A stretch of 16,728 nt of DNA from Bacteroidales bacterium. Lineage in GTDB: Bacteria; Bacteroidota; Bacteroidia; Bacteroidales; SM23-62. The notes beneath the pieces were generated by a model. The model was not told the origin of the DNA. It did not search any database and saw nothing but the letters and a program-made list of their open reading frames with translations. The stretch lies in assembly GCA_016783865.1 (NCBI GenBank), contig JADHVS010000090.1:1-16728 (forward strand). Direction: 5' to 3'. Shown here in pieces: positions 7,886-14,842 of the stretch. Numbering within the stretch: the stretch's first letter is position 1; each line of letters begins with the position of its first letter. Made by a program: the position numbers and the translations under genes.

Positions 7886-8728
7886 ATGCTTATCCTCCGG
7901 AAAATATCCGAAACGCAGCATCAACTGGGTGCATTTCGCAGTAAAAAAATGACCGTTGGTCTGGTTCCGACCATGGGGGCCTTGCATTCAGGCCACCTTT
8001 CATTAATAAAGGCTTGTTCGGCTGAAAATGATATTACCGTAGTAAGCATTTTTGTCAATCCTGCCCAGTTTAACGATTCACAGGATTTTGAAAGATATCC
8101 TCGAGATTTTGATAATGATATATCCATTTTACGGAATCAGGAATGTGATCTTGTATTTGCCCCGGCAGATGAAGAGATGTATCCCGAACCAGATACAAGG
8201 GTTTTTCAATTTGGGACAATAGATAAGGAAATGGAGGGGAAACACCGGCCCGGGCATTTCAATGGTGTTGCCCAGGTGGTAAGCAGACTATTTGAAATCA
8301 TTGAACCTGACAAGGCCTATTTCGGACAAAAAGATTTCCAGCAACTTACAATTATTAAGGAATTGGTCAGACAATTTAACTGCCCTATAGATATTGTTTC
8401 CTGTCCCATTATCAGGGAACCTGATGGTCTGGCAATGAGTTCCCGAAACCAATTGCTTAACAAAGAACAACGTTTTGCAGCCAGTAAGATCAATAAATCA
8501 CTTGAAAAAGCCGTTTCATTATCCGGTACTATGGAAATTGAATCCCTGAAAAAGCGGATCATTGGGGAAATTGATTCGGATCCCTTACTCGAGACTGAAT
8601 ATTTTGAAATAGTTGATGAAGAAACACTTGAGCCGGTTTCCGGATGGTCGGATAATGCAAAAAATATCGGTTGCATTGCTGTGCACATTGGAGAGGTAAG
8701 ATTGATAGATAATATGAAATTTTCTTAA
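7886..8728 (+). CDS. panC: Pantothenate synthetase (pantoate-beta-alanine ligase)
   Basis: Joins pantoate and beta-alanine with ATP to give pantothenate, the precursor of coenzyme A. The ATG at 7886 gives 280 residues, the family length, and starts just before the usual N-terminus; a GTG at 7838 would add 16 residues with no family counterpart. Motifs: VPTMGALHSGH (the HIGH-type nucleotide site), VSIFVNPAQF, FERYPRD, KHRPGHFNGV, YFGQKDFQQ and DGLAMSSRN (the KMSKS-like loop). panD, which makes the beta-alanine substrate, follows after 15 bases, so both parts of the branch are made together. Confidence 0.96.
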   Translation: MLILRKISETQHQLGAFRSKKMTVGLVPTMGALHSGHLSLIKACSAENDITVVSIFVNPAQFNDSQDFERYPRDFDNDISILRNQECDLVFAPADEEMYPEPDTRVFQFGTIDKEMEGKHRPGHFNGVAQVVSRLFEIIEPDKAYFGQKDFQQLTIIKELVRQFNCPIDIVSCPIIREPDGLAMSSRNQLLNKEQRFAASKINKSLEKAVSLSGTMEIESLKKRIIGEIDSDPLLETEYFEIVDEETLEPVSGWSDNAKNIGCIAVHIGEVRLIDNMKFS

Positions 8729-8736
8729 TAACTTTG
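8729..8736 (+). promoter_or_regulatory. Possible -7 box just before panD
   Basis: TAACTTTG fits TAnnTTTG, and its first base directly follows the panC stop. Only seven bases separate it from the panD ATG, so a transcript from here would be leaderless or nearly so. TTG at 8702-8704 is 24 bases upstream, slightly beyond the usual spacing. The match could be chance. Confidence 0.25.
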
Positions 8737-8743
8737 TATCGTT

Positions 8744-9097
8744 ATGAAAATCGAAGTATTAAAGTCGAAAATCCATATGGTTTCTGTCACGGAAGCCAAC
8801 CTGCATTATGTGGGCAGTATCACCATTGATGAGGATCTGATGGATGCATCCAATCTTATTGCCGGGGAAAAGGTGCAGATTGTAAATGTTAATAATGGGG
8901 AAAGGTTTGAAACCTATGTTATTAAAGGCGAAAGGGGAACAGGTGTAATATGCTTGAACGGGCCCGCTGCAAGAAAAGTCGCCGTGGGTGATATTATTAT
9001 TATTATCTCATATGCCATCCTGGATTTTGAAGAAGCAAAATCATTTGAACCGGTGATTATTTTTCCCGATGCTTCCACCAATAAACTGATCAAATAA
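8744..9097 (+). CDS. panD: Aspartate 1-decarboxylase precursor
   Basis: Decarboxylates aspartate to beta-alanine for PanC. It has 117 residues. The precursor cleaves itself between Gly24 and Ser25 in YVGSIT, leaving the pyruvoyl group on Ser25. Other conserved parts: [15 protein letters not shown] at the N-terminus (Lys9), [22 protein letters not shown] with the catalytic Tyr58 region, and [11 protein letters not shown] TAnnTTTG match sits at 8729-8736, immediately before the gene. The downstream flippase gene begins 6 bases after the stop. Confidence 0.96.
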   Translation: MKIEVLKSKIHMVSVTEANLHYVGSITIDEDLMDASNLIAGEKVQIVNVNNGERFETYVIKGERGTGVICLNGPAARKVAVGDIIIIISYAILDFEEAKSFEPVIIFPDASTNKLIK

Positions 9098-9103
9098 ATC
9101 CTC

Positions 9104-10171
9104 TTGAAAAAGAAAGTTTTCAAAGTACTCAGGTATACAATATTCCTGCTGATAGGGGTATTGCTTCTTTACCTTGCTTTCAGAGGCATCGACCTGGAGG
9201 CACTTTGGGATGAATTTAAACAGGCCCGGTATATCTGGATTTTTCTTTCAGTACTTGTACTTACATTAAGTCATATGACCCGGGCATACAGGTGGAAACT
9301 GCTGATCGAACCGCTGAATTATAAACCGCTTTACAGCAGTACCTTTTTTTCTCTGATGATTGGATATCTGGCCAATTATGCCTTCCCCAGGATTGGGGAA
9401 ATAACCCGTTGCGGGGCATTAGGCAGAACCGAAAAAATTCCGATGGATAAACTGTTTGGGACTGTTATCGTTGAACGGGTTATCGACCTGGTCACCATGT
9501 TTTTGTTCCTGATTATCCTGATCACTGCTAAATTCGAGTTCTTCAGCAGCTTTATCAAGCCCAATATTCTTGATCCCATCGGCAATAAGCTTTCATTTTT
9601 ACTTGGAAAAACAATCCTGTACTGGTTTATATTAATAGGTACCCCTCTGTTACTTGTTATTCTGTTATATCTGTTCAGGTCAAGGTTATATAAGTGGCCT
9701 CTGATAAGAAAGATCAGGGACATTATTAAAGGTGTCTTTACCGGCCTGAAAACGGTTTCTACATTGAAGAAGGTCTGGCCCTTTATTATTTCCTCTCTGC
9801 TGATCTGGATCTTTTACTGGTTCATGACCTATATTGCCTTTTTTGCCTTACCTTCCACTTCAAACCTGAATTTGATCGATAGTCTCTTTATCCTGGTCAT
9901 CGGAAGCTTCGCTTTCATAGCTCCTGTACAGGGCGGAATTGGAGCTTTTCACTGGATTGTTTCAGGGGGATTATTGCTCTACGGTCTCACAAAGGAAGAA
10001 GGTCTTGCCTATGCCACCATCACACATGGCTCGCAGATGCTGGGGACCATTCTAATTGGGTCTATTTCCATGCTTTTATTAATTTCAATTCGAAAAAAAA
10101 GAAATATCAAGCAGCATGAACACCCTGAAAAACATACAGGAGAAGATCCTTCCGGGAAACAAGCTCAATGA
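9104..10171 (+). CDS. Flippase-like membrane protein (lysylphosphatidylglycerol synthase TM / UPF0104 family)
   Basis: A polytopic inner-membrane protein of 355 residues with about seven to eight hydrophobic segments (near 10-26, 43-60, 75-93, 120-142, 170-190, 226-248, 258-297 and 310-330). Family marks are YRWKLLIEPL, FPRIGEITR, VIVERVIDL and APVQGGIGAFHW. It has the membrane domain only, without the catalytic aminoacyl-transfer domain of MprF, so it is not expected to make lysyl-phosphatidylglycerol. Relatives are thought to move or bind lipids or lipid-linked sugars; the substrate is unknown. The start is TTG at 9104, 6 bases after panD. The charged C-terminal tail overlaps rfaE2 by 56 bases. 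Confidence 0.82.
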   Translation: MKKKVFKVLRYTIFLLIGVLLLYLAFRGIDLEALWDEFKQARYIWIFLSVLVLTLSHMTRAYRWKLLIEPLNYKPLYSSTFFSLMIGYLANYAFPRIGEITRCGALGRTEKIPMDKLFGTVIVERVIDLVTMFLFLIILITAKFEFFSSFIKPNILDPIGNKLSFLLGKTILYWFILIGTPLLLVILLYLFRSRLYKWPLIRKIRDIIKGVFTGLKTVSTLKKVWPFIISSLLIWIFYWFMTYIAFFALPSTSNLNLIDSLFILVIGSFAFIAPVQGGIGAFHWIVSGGLLLYGLTKEEGLAYATITHGSQMLGTILIGSISMLLLISIRKKRNIKQHEHPEKHTGEDPSGKQAQ

Positions 10172-10619
10172 AACGATTGAATCTCTGAAGAAAGCTAATA
10201 AATCGATCGTATTTACCAATGGTTGTTTTGATATCCTGCACAAGGGTCATATTACCTATTTATCTGAAGCCGCTGATCTTGGTGATATAATGGTCATCGG
10301 TTTAAACTCTGACGATTCTGTTCGCAGAATTAAGGGTACAAACAGGCCTGTACAGGATCAGGATGCCCGGGCCATGGCGCTGGCTTCCCTCTTTTTTGTC
10401 AATTTTGTAGTGCTTTTTGAAGAAGATACTCCTTATGAGCTCATTCGGACTGTTCAACCTGATACGCTTGTGAAGGGAGGCGACTATGATCCCGCAGAGA
10501 TTGCAGGTTATGACCTGGTGACCGAATCAGGCGGACGGGTATTAACCATTCCACTGGTAAAAGGAGTTTCAACCACTTCAATCATTGAAAGATTATCAGC
10601 CAATGACAGGAGTGATTAA
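10116..10619 (+). CDS. rfaE2: D-glycero-beta-D-manno-heptose 1-phosphate adenylyltransferase
   Basis: Transfers AMP from ATP to heptose 1-phosphate, giving ADP-heptose for the lipopolysaccharide core. It has 167 residues, equal to the C-terminal half of E. coli HldE. The nucleotidyltransferase motif FTNGCFDILHKGHITYL contains HxGH at residues 42-45; VIGLNSDDSVRRIKG, PVQDQDARA, VKGGDY and the C-terminal VSTTSIIERL follow the family closely. No kinase domain is attached or adjacent, so the heptose kinase must be coded elsewhere. The ATG lies 56 bases inside the flippase gene in another frame, which implies coupled translation. Confidence 0.93.
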   Translation: MNTLKNIQEKILPGNKLNETIESLKKANKSIVFTNGCFDILHKGHITYLSEAADLGDIMVIGLNSDDSVRRIKGTNRPVQDQDARAMALASLFFVNFVVLFEEDTPYELIRTVQPDTLVKGGDYDPAEIAGYDLVTESGGRVLTIPLVKGVSTTSIIERLSANDRSD

Positions 10620-10642
10620 TTGTATATTCTAAATAGAAAACT

Positions 10643-12004
10643 GTGGCTAAATCCAAATCAGAATTTGTTTGTCAGAATTGCGGTGCCAAATCACCAAAAT
10701 GGATTGGCCGTTGCCCTGCTTGCGAGGAATGGAATACTTATGTAGAAGAGGTTATCCGGAGAGATGACAAGCGATCTTTTAAACCTGAAGGCAAGAAGGC
10801 AGTACCTGTAAAGATTACAGATGTTACAGCCAAAAAGGAAAAGAGGATTGACTCTAAGATATCTGAATTCAATCGCATCCTGGGAGGAGGGATTATTTCC
10901 GGTTCAACAATCCTGATCGGCGGTGAACCAGGTGTGGGAAAATCTACTCTTGCCCTTCAACTGGCCTTAAATTTATCAGACCTTAATGTATTGTATATTT
11001 CAGGAGAAGAAAGCAGTGAACAGATTAGGTTACGAGCCGAACGAATTGGTAAATTACACGAACAGTGTTATCTGCTCTCAGAGACATTCCTTGAAAACAT
11101 CATTGACCAGATTTATCATTTAAAGCCTGATATTGTAATCGTCGACTCCATCCAGACCGTTTATACAGAAACCCTTGATTCAACACCCGGCAGTGTATCA
11201 CAGATCCGTGAATGCACCACCCGCCTCATGCATATTGCCAAGGACCAGAATACACCGGTAATTCTGATCGGACATATAAATAAGGAAGGGCACATCGCCG
11301 GACCAAAGGTGCTTGAACATATTGTCGATACTGTCCTCCAATTCGAAGGTGATCATAATCACATTTACCGGATTCTGCGTTCCAATAAAAACCGTTATGG
11401 TTCGACTTCAGAGATCGGAATTTTTGAAATGTCGGGAACCGGTTTGATCGAAATTAAAAATCCTTCAGAGATCCTCCTCTCTCATTTCGATGAAAAACTC
11501 AGTGGAGTGGCCATAGCTTCCACACTGGATGGGATCAGACCATTCCTGATCGAAGTCCAGGCTCTGGTCAGCAGTGCAGTTTACGGTACCCCCCAACGGT
11601 CAAGCACAGGATTCGACTTGAGAAGATTAAGCATGCTTCTCGCCGTACTGGAAAAACGGGCAGGATTCCGGTTGGCTTCCAAGGACGTTTTTCTGAACCT
11701 GGCGGGGGGGCTCAGGATAAACGATCCGGCCATCGACCTGGCGGTGATCATTTCAATCCTTTCATCCAATGCCGATATGCCTGTCGAACCTGACGTATGC
11801 TTCTCTGCCGAGATTGGTCTTTCCGGAGAAGTAAGGCCGGTGAGCAGGATCGAACAGAGAATAGCCGAAGCCGACAAACTTGGATTTAAAACAATATATA
11901 TTTCAAAATACAATAAGGTAAAGCGCCTTGATCTTACGAAATACACAATAGGTATAAAATTTGTAGGTAAAGTGGAAGACGTTTTTAATCAACTGTTTGG
12001 TTAA
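10643..12004 (+). CDS. radA: DNA repair protein RadA (Sms)
   Basis: A RecA-like ATPase that helps branch migration and processing of recombination intermediates. It has 453 residues from a GTG start, which gives the standard MAKSKSEFVCQNCG opening. A four-cysteine zinc motif is at Cys10, Cys13, Cys24 and Cys27; Walker A GGEPGVGKST at 93-102; Walker B VIVDSIQT at 165-172; the RadA-specific KNRYG at 249-253; and a C-terminal Lon-protease-like domain that includes GGLRINDPAIDLA and SAEIGLSGEVRPV. It begins 23 bases after rfaE2 on the same strand. Confidence 0.96.
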   Translation: MAKSKSEFVCQNCGAKSPKWIGRCPACEEWNTYVEEVIRRDDKRSFKPEGKKAVPVKITDVTAKKEKRIDSKISEFNRILGGGIISGSTILIGGEPGVGKSTLALQLALNLSDLNVLYISGEESSEQIRLRAERIGKLHEQCYLLSETFLENIIDQIYHLKPDIVIVDSIQTVYTETLDSTPGSVSQIRECTTRLMHIAKDQNTPVILIGHINKEGHIAGPKVLEHIVDTVLQFEGDHNHIYRILRSNKNRYGSTSEIGIFEMSGTGLIEIKNPSEILLSHFDEKLSGVAIASTLDGIRPFLIEVQALVSSAVYGTPQRSSTGFDLRRLSMLLAVLEKRAGFRLASKDVFLNLAGGLRINDPAIDLAVIISILSSNADMPVEPDVCFSAEIGLSGEVRPVSRIEQRIAEADKLGFKTIYISKYNKVKRLDLTKYTIGIKFVGKVEDVFNQLFG

Positions 12005-12015
12005 CATTGACTCTC

Positions 12016-12073
12016 CTTGCAGCAAGTTACGGGGAAACGAGTTTCTGAGTTCGGCGAAGCCAATGCGCTCGCA
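12016..12073. repeat. Cluster of four short palindromes after radA
   Basis: Four small dyads follow one another: CTTGCaGCAAG (12016-12026), GAAAC/GTTTC (12034-12045), GGC/GCC around GAA (12053-12061), and TGCG/CGCA around CT (12064-12073). None is long alone and no T-run follows. The stretch is more GC-rich than the leader next to it. It may be the remains of an intergenic repeat or a complex terminator for the pan-radA run. Confidence 0.35.
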
Positions 12074-12119
12074 GGATTCAGTTTTATACTTTATTTTTAC
12101 ATTTATATTGACAAAATCA

Positions 12120-12578
12120 ATGGAAGACCTGCATATAGTTCGCCCGGATTATTCCCCAACTTCAAAATTATATGAAATTATTTCGCCTGATATACCAACA
12201 GGCGACACCTATTATTTTACCACGGATAGCGGACTCAAATACCAGGTCAGATTTGGAAAGAAAAGAGAGAACTATTTAGGTAATATTATCAATTTCAGCG
12301 TTTTAAGTGACGAGTTTGAAGATGAATATTCAGAAACCAACAGGGGCGAAGTTTACAGGATAATTGCCACTGTTGTCGAAATCATGCGCATTTATCATTC
12401 CCATCATAGCCACTCCGATACCTATGAGTTTACCGGTGAGTATAAAGATACCCACGACGACAGGGAAGCCAGTATTCGTTCCAGGCTATACTTCAGGCAT
12501 GCCAAAAAATTATTGAACGAAAACTGGGACGCCCGTCTCGAAGGGAATAAAGTGGTTATTCAAAAGATAAAACATTGA
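12120..12578 (+). CDS. Unassigned small protein upstream of the ABC ATPase
   Basis: I do not recognise the family. The ATG at 12120 gives 152 residues; the frame is open back to 11997, but those codons run over the radA end and the palindrome cluster and read unlike protein. The product is hydrophilic and probably soluble, with no signal peptide or membrane segment. It alternates strands and short acidic parts, has a histidine-rich stretch (HSHHSHS near residue 92), and ends in a basic segment (SRLYFRHAKKLL, then KVVIQKIKH). TACATTTA at 12098-12105 resembles a -7 box with one mismatch. It ends 17 bases before the ABC ATPase start, so the two may share a transcript. Confidence 0.6.
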   Translation: MEDLHIVRPDYSPTSKLYEIISPDIPTGDTYYFTTDSGLKYQVRFGKKRENYLGNIINFSVLSDEFEDEYSETNRGEVYRIIATVVEIMRIYHSHHSHSDTYEFTGEYKDTHDDREASIRSRLYFRHAKKLLNENWDARLEGNKVVIQKIKH

Positions 12579-12595
12579 TTTCTGCCGGGTCCGAT

Positions 12596-13009
12596 ATGAA
12601 ACTCCTGAGTATCCAGAATCTGTGCATAGAACTTAAATCCAACCTGCAGAAGAAGGTAATTCTTGATAACATTTCTTTTAATCTTGATCAGGGGGAAGTG
12701 GTTGGTGTAGTAGGGGAATCCGGATCAGGAAAAACCATCACCGCACTGTCTGTCCTCAAGTTGTTGCCGCAAAACATGGAGGTTACTAATGGAGCCATTC
12801 ATTACACCGGGAAAAATGGTCAAACCGATCTTTTACAACTTGGATCCAGTGGAATCAGGAAAATCAGGGGAAGCAGCATCAGTATGATTTTCCAGGAACC
12901 AATGACCAGCCTGAATCCGGTTCATACTTGTGGACACCAGGTAAGAGAAGCAATCCAACTGCACACTTCACTGTCCAATAAAGAAACTAAGGAACAACTC
13001 ATAATTTAA
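12596..13009 (+). pseudogene. ABC transporter ATPase (DppD-DppF fusion type), 5' fragment cut by an insertion sequence
   Basis: First part of a two-domain ATP-binding subunit for a peptide/nickel-type importer, resembling YejF and GsiA. The ATG at 12596 is chosen; a TTG at 12575 overlaps the preceding stop and adds unlike residues. It shows Walker A GESGSGKT (residues 40-47) and the Q-loop FQEPMTSLNPVH with Gln100. Authentic coding ends at 12991 (residue 132, ...SNKETK). The remaining codons to the TAA at 13007-13009 come from the insertion sequence. The rest of domain 1 and all of domain 2 lie at 14868-16157. Joined, the two parts give about 561 residues in frame. Alone this fragment lacks signature and Walker B motifs and cannot hydrolyse ATP. 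Confidence 0.9.
12987..12991. repeat. Target-site duplication, left copy (CTAAG)
   Basis: CTAAG recurs at 14863-14867. Deleting everything from the first copy to the base before the second (1876 bp) restores the ABC gene frame, giving KETKSRTIALFNEV, the spacing expected before the LSGGQ region. The in-frame, in-register fit is the main support for this pair. Confidence 0.7.
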
Positions 13010-13011
13010 TT
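12992..13011 (+). repeat. Left terminal inverted repeat
   Basis: Pairs with 14843-14862 at 14 of 20 positions; the inner part CTCAnAAnTTAATT is the stronger match and the outermost six bases match poorly (2 of 6). Confidence 0.6.
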
Positions 13012-13027
13012 ACCGTAAATTATTCCT

Positions 13028-13037
13028 AAATGTATCA
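13028..13037 (+). promoter_or_regulatory. AAATGTATCA motif, copy 1
   Basis: Same 10-mer as at 13156-13165, and the reverse complement of 13120-13129. It could pair with the middle copy over 11 bases (13028-13038 with 13119-13129), or be an operator for a transposase-encoded DNA-binding domain. Confidence 0.45.
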
Positions 13038-13098
13038 ATTCCATTTTTCATTTTTTTAATCATATGACATATAATGCTAAAATTCAAATATTTATTTA

Positions 13099-13130
13099 TT
13101 TGTAATATTGAATAAAATTTGATACATTTG
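13099..13130 (+). promoter_or_regulatory. Transposase promoter
   Basis: TTTG (13099-13102), a 20-base spacer, then TACATTTG (13123-13130), a full match to the Bacteroidota TTTG/TAnnTTTG pattern with normal spacing. Transcription should start near 13135-13138, about 28 bases before the ATG at 13165. It is the best promoter match in the window. Confidence 0.65.
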
Positions 13131-13165
13131 TGAATGTACGGATTTTTAACTTCATAAATGTATCA
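13120..13165 (+). promoter_or_regulatory. 15-bp inverted repeat joining the -7 box and the transposase start
   Basis: TGATACATTTGTGAA (13120-13134) is complementary to TTCATAAATGTATCA (13151-13165) at 14 of 15 positions, and the odd one is a G-U pair in RNA. The loop is 16 bases. The left arm contains most of the -7 box; the right arm covers the ribosome-landing region and ends on the A of the start codon. RNA started at the element's promoter lacks the left arm, so only read-through RNA can form the stem. Confidence 0.7.
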
Positions 13166-13893
13166 TGGAAAATAAAGAAACCCTGTTAGTTGATAGCTTT
13201 CATGAAAACTTATTGTTGACCATTGAGGATTTGAAAAACATACTTCAAACAGCCTCACGAATGACAGTCTTCAGAAAATTAAAACATTTACCATATAAAA
13301 CCAGTTATTCGCACTGTGGGAAATATTATACATTAGATTCAATTGCTAATTATGATAATAATGGTATATGGGCATATAATCAAATCTATTTTTCAAAATT
13401 TGGGACATTAAAAAACACCGTGTTGCATCATATCGAGAAATCCATCATGGGTTTTACCTGTTATGAATTAGAAGAATTTTTAAGGATCCCTGTGCATAAT
13501 ACAGTATCAGATTTGTGGAGAAACAGCATCATTAACAGGGAGCAAATAGCCAGAGAATACATATATCTTTCAGTTGAGAAAGGGGATACGCAATTTGAAT
13601 TAAGAAAACAGTATATCATTAGTAAAAACCGTGGGGTTACTGAAGAATCTACAGATGAATATTTGGCTTTATTTATGTCTTTGTTAAACGAGAAACAGAA
13701 AAGACTATTTGCAGGATATGAATCTATGAAACTCGGTTATGGTGGAGATGATAAAATATCCCAAAAGACAGGATTGAACGTAAAGACAGTATCTCGTGGC
13801 AGGAAGGAACTGATAAGTAAAAATGTTGACATTGACAGGATACGAGAAAAAGGTGCTGGTCGCCCGTCACTAAAAAAAACGAAAAAATCCTGA
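13165..13893 (+). CDS. Transposase, upstream frame (ORF A): winged-helix-like extension plus ISAzo13 N-terminal region
   Basis: It has 242 residues. Residues 18-60 (LTIEDLKNIL, then MTVFRKLKHL and SYSHCGKYYTL) look like a winged helix. Residues 60-160 hold a second conserved-looking part (GIWAYNQIYFSKFGTL). From about 172, LLNEKQKRLFAGYES, LGYGGDDKISQKTGL and KTVSRGRKEL match the N-terminal helix-turn-helix part of ISAzo13 transposases. The frame runs to GRPSLKKTKKS and stops at 13891-13893, just after the eight-A run. The DDE part is in the -1 frame. Ordinary ISAzo13 transposases as I recall them are near 400 residues, so the first 170 residues or so are an addition. Alone it would probably bind DNA and could act as a repressor or inhibitor. 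Confidence 0.8.
   Translation: MENKETLLVDSFHENLLLTIEDLKNILQTASRMTVFRKLKHLPYKTSYSHCGKYYTLDSIANYDNNGIWAYNQIYFSKFGTLKNTVLHHIEKSIMGFTCYELEEFLRIPVHNTVSDLWRNSIINREQIAREYIYLSVEKGDTQFELRKQYIISKNRGVTEESTDEYLALFMSLLNEKQKRLFAGYESMKLGYGGDDKISQKTGLNVKTVSRGRKELISKNVDIDRIREKGAGRPSLKKTKKS
13872..13879 (+). promoter_or_regulatory. Probable -1 ribosomal slippage site (A AAA AAA)
   Basis: Eight A's start at the last base of the zero-frame codon CTA (13870-13872), followed by AAA AAA ACG. A slip of one base back lets AAC (13878-13880) follow the second AAA. The product reads LKKNEKILTLIEQIMEPET, the expected family continuity, giving about 553 residues in all. No strong downstream stem is seen; CATTG/CAATG (about 13894-13940) is weak. 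A plain frameshift mutation in a homopolymer is the alternative. Confidence 0.6.
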
Positions 13894-13895
13894 CA

Positions 13896-14825
13896 TTGAT
13901 TGAACAGATAATGGAACCGGAAACAGCAGGTGATCCAATGGGAAAATCATTGAACTGGACAAGAAAAAGTACCTGCTCGTTAAGTAAAACATTGAAAGGC
14001 AAGGGAATTGATATTTCTCCAAACACAGCAGGGAAGGTATTAAAAGCCCTTGGCTATTCTTTAAAATTGAACCGAAAGTCCATCTCAACCACACATCACC
14101 CCGATAGAGATCAGCAATTTCAATATATTGAATCAAGGGTAAAGAAATATGAAGATATGGGCCAGCCCATTATCAGTGTTGACACAAAGAAGAAAGAGAT
14201 GATAGGTAATTTCAGCAATCAGGGAAGGCTGTATTGCAGAGAAGCAGAAAGAACACTGGACCATGATTTTTTATCCAATGCAACAGGAAAGATCAGCCCT
14301 TATGGCATTTATGAAAAACTAACCGATAAAGGTACTGTGGTATTAGGCACAAGCAGAGAAACACCTGAATTTGCAGTCGATGCAATAGAAACCTGGCTAA
14401 CCGTTATTGCTTACAATAGATATCCTGATATTCAAAAACTGTTGATTCTTTGTGATTCCGGTGGTAGTAATGGTTATAGGAAACATGGTTGGAAATATTT
14501 CCTTTTTACCAAATTGTCTTCAATCTATGGTATTGACATCCAGGTATGCCATTATCCTTCAGGTGCTTCAAAGTGGAATCCGATTGAACATAGAATGTTT
14601 TCACATATCTCAAAAAACTGGGCAGGTGTGCCTTTACGATCACATGAGGTAGCAATAAATTATATTGAATCGACAACCACCAGTAAAGGACTTGCCATAC
14701 AAGCCTTCTTAAATGAAAAAGAATATCAATCAGGAATGAAGTTCGATAAAAAAGAAGTCGAAAATGCAATCAAGATTAAAAGAGATGAAGTCCTTCCTGA
14801 TTGGAATTATTCAATATTATCATAA
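13896..14825 (+). CDS. Transposase, downstream frame (ORF B): ISAzo13 DDE catalytic domain
   Basis: It has 309 residues if begun at TTG 13896, but it is probably made as the second half of a -1 frameshift fusion entered near 13878. Family marks in order: EPETAGDPMGKSLNW, a C-terminal part of the second DNA-binding region, HPDRDQQFQYI, and the catalytic residues Asp96 (ISVDTKKKE), Asp187 (LILCDSGGSNG) and Glu231 (SKWNPIEHRMFSHI). Spacing and flanking residues match the DDE_Tnp_ISAZ013 type, also called Rhodopirellula-type. KNWAGVPLRSHE and TTTSKGL close the domain. The catalytic residues appear complete, with no stops. It ends 37 bases before the right end of the element. Confidence 0.9.
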   Translation: MIEQIMEPETAGDPMGKSLNWTRKSTCSLSKTLKGKGIDISPNTAGKVLKALGYSLKLNRKSISTTHHPDRDQQFQYIESRVKKYEDMGQPIISVDTKKKEMIGNFSNQGRLYCREAERTLDHDFLSNATGKISPYGIYEKLTDKGTVVLGTSRETPEFAVDAIETWLTVIAYNRYPDIQKLLILCDSGGSNGYRKHGWKYFLFTKLSSIYGIDIQVCHYPSGASKWNPIEHRMFSHISKNWAGVPLRSHEVAINYIESTTTSKGLAIQAFLNEKEYQSGMKFDKKEVENAIKIKRDEVLPDWNYSILS

Positions 14826-14842
14826 TCAACACAAAGAATGCC

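Noticed and set aside
8317..8688. Antisense open frame within panC
   Set aside because: Shadow of a conserved coding sequence.
11997..12119. 41-codon upstream extension of the unassigned gene
   Set aside because: It begins with TTG inside radA and runs through palindromic non-coding sequence.
12575..12595. TTG start of the ABC ATPase overlapping the previous stop
   Set aside because: The ATG at 12596 gives the usual N-terminus just ahead of the first strand of the ATPase.
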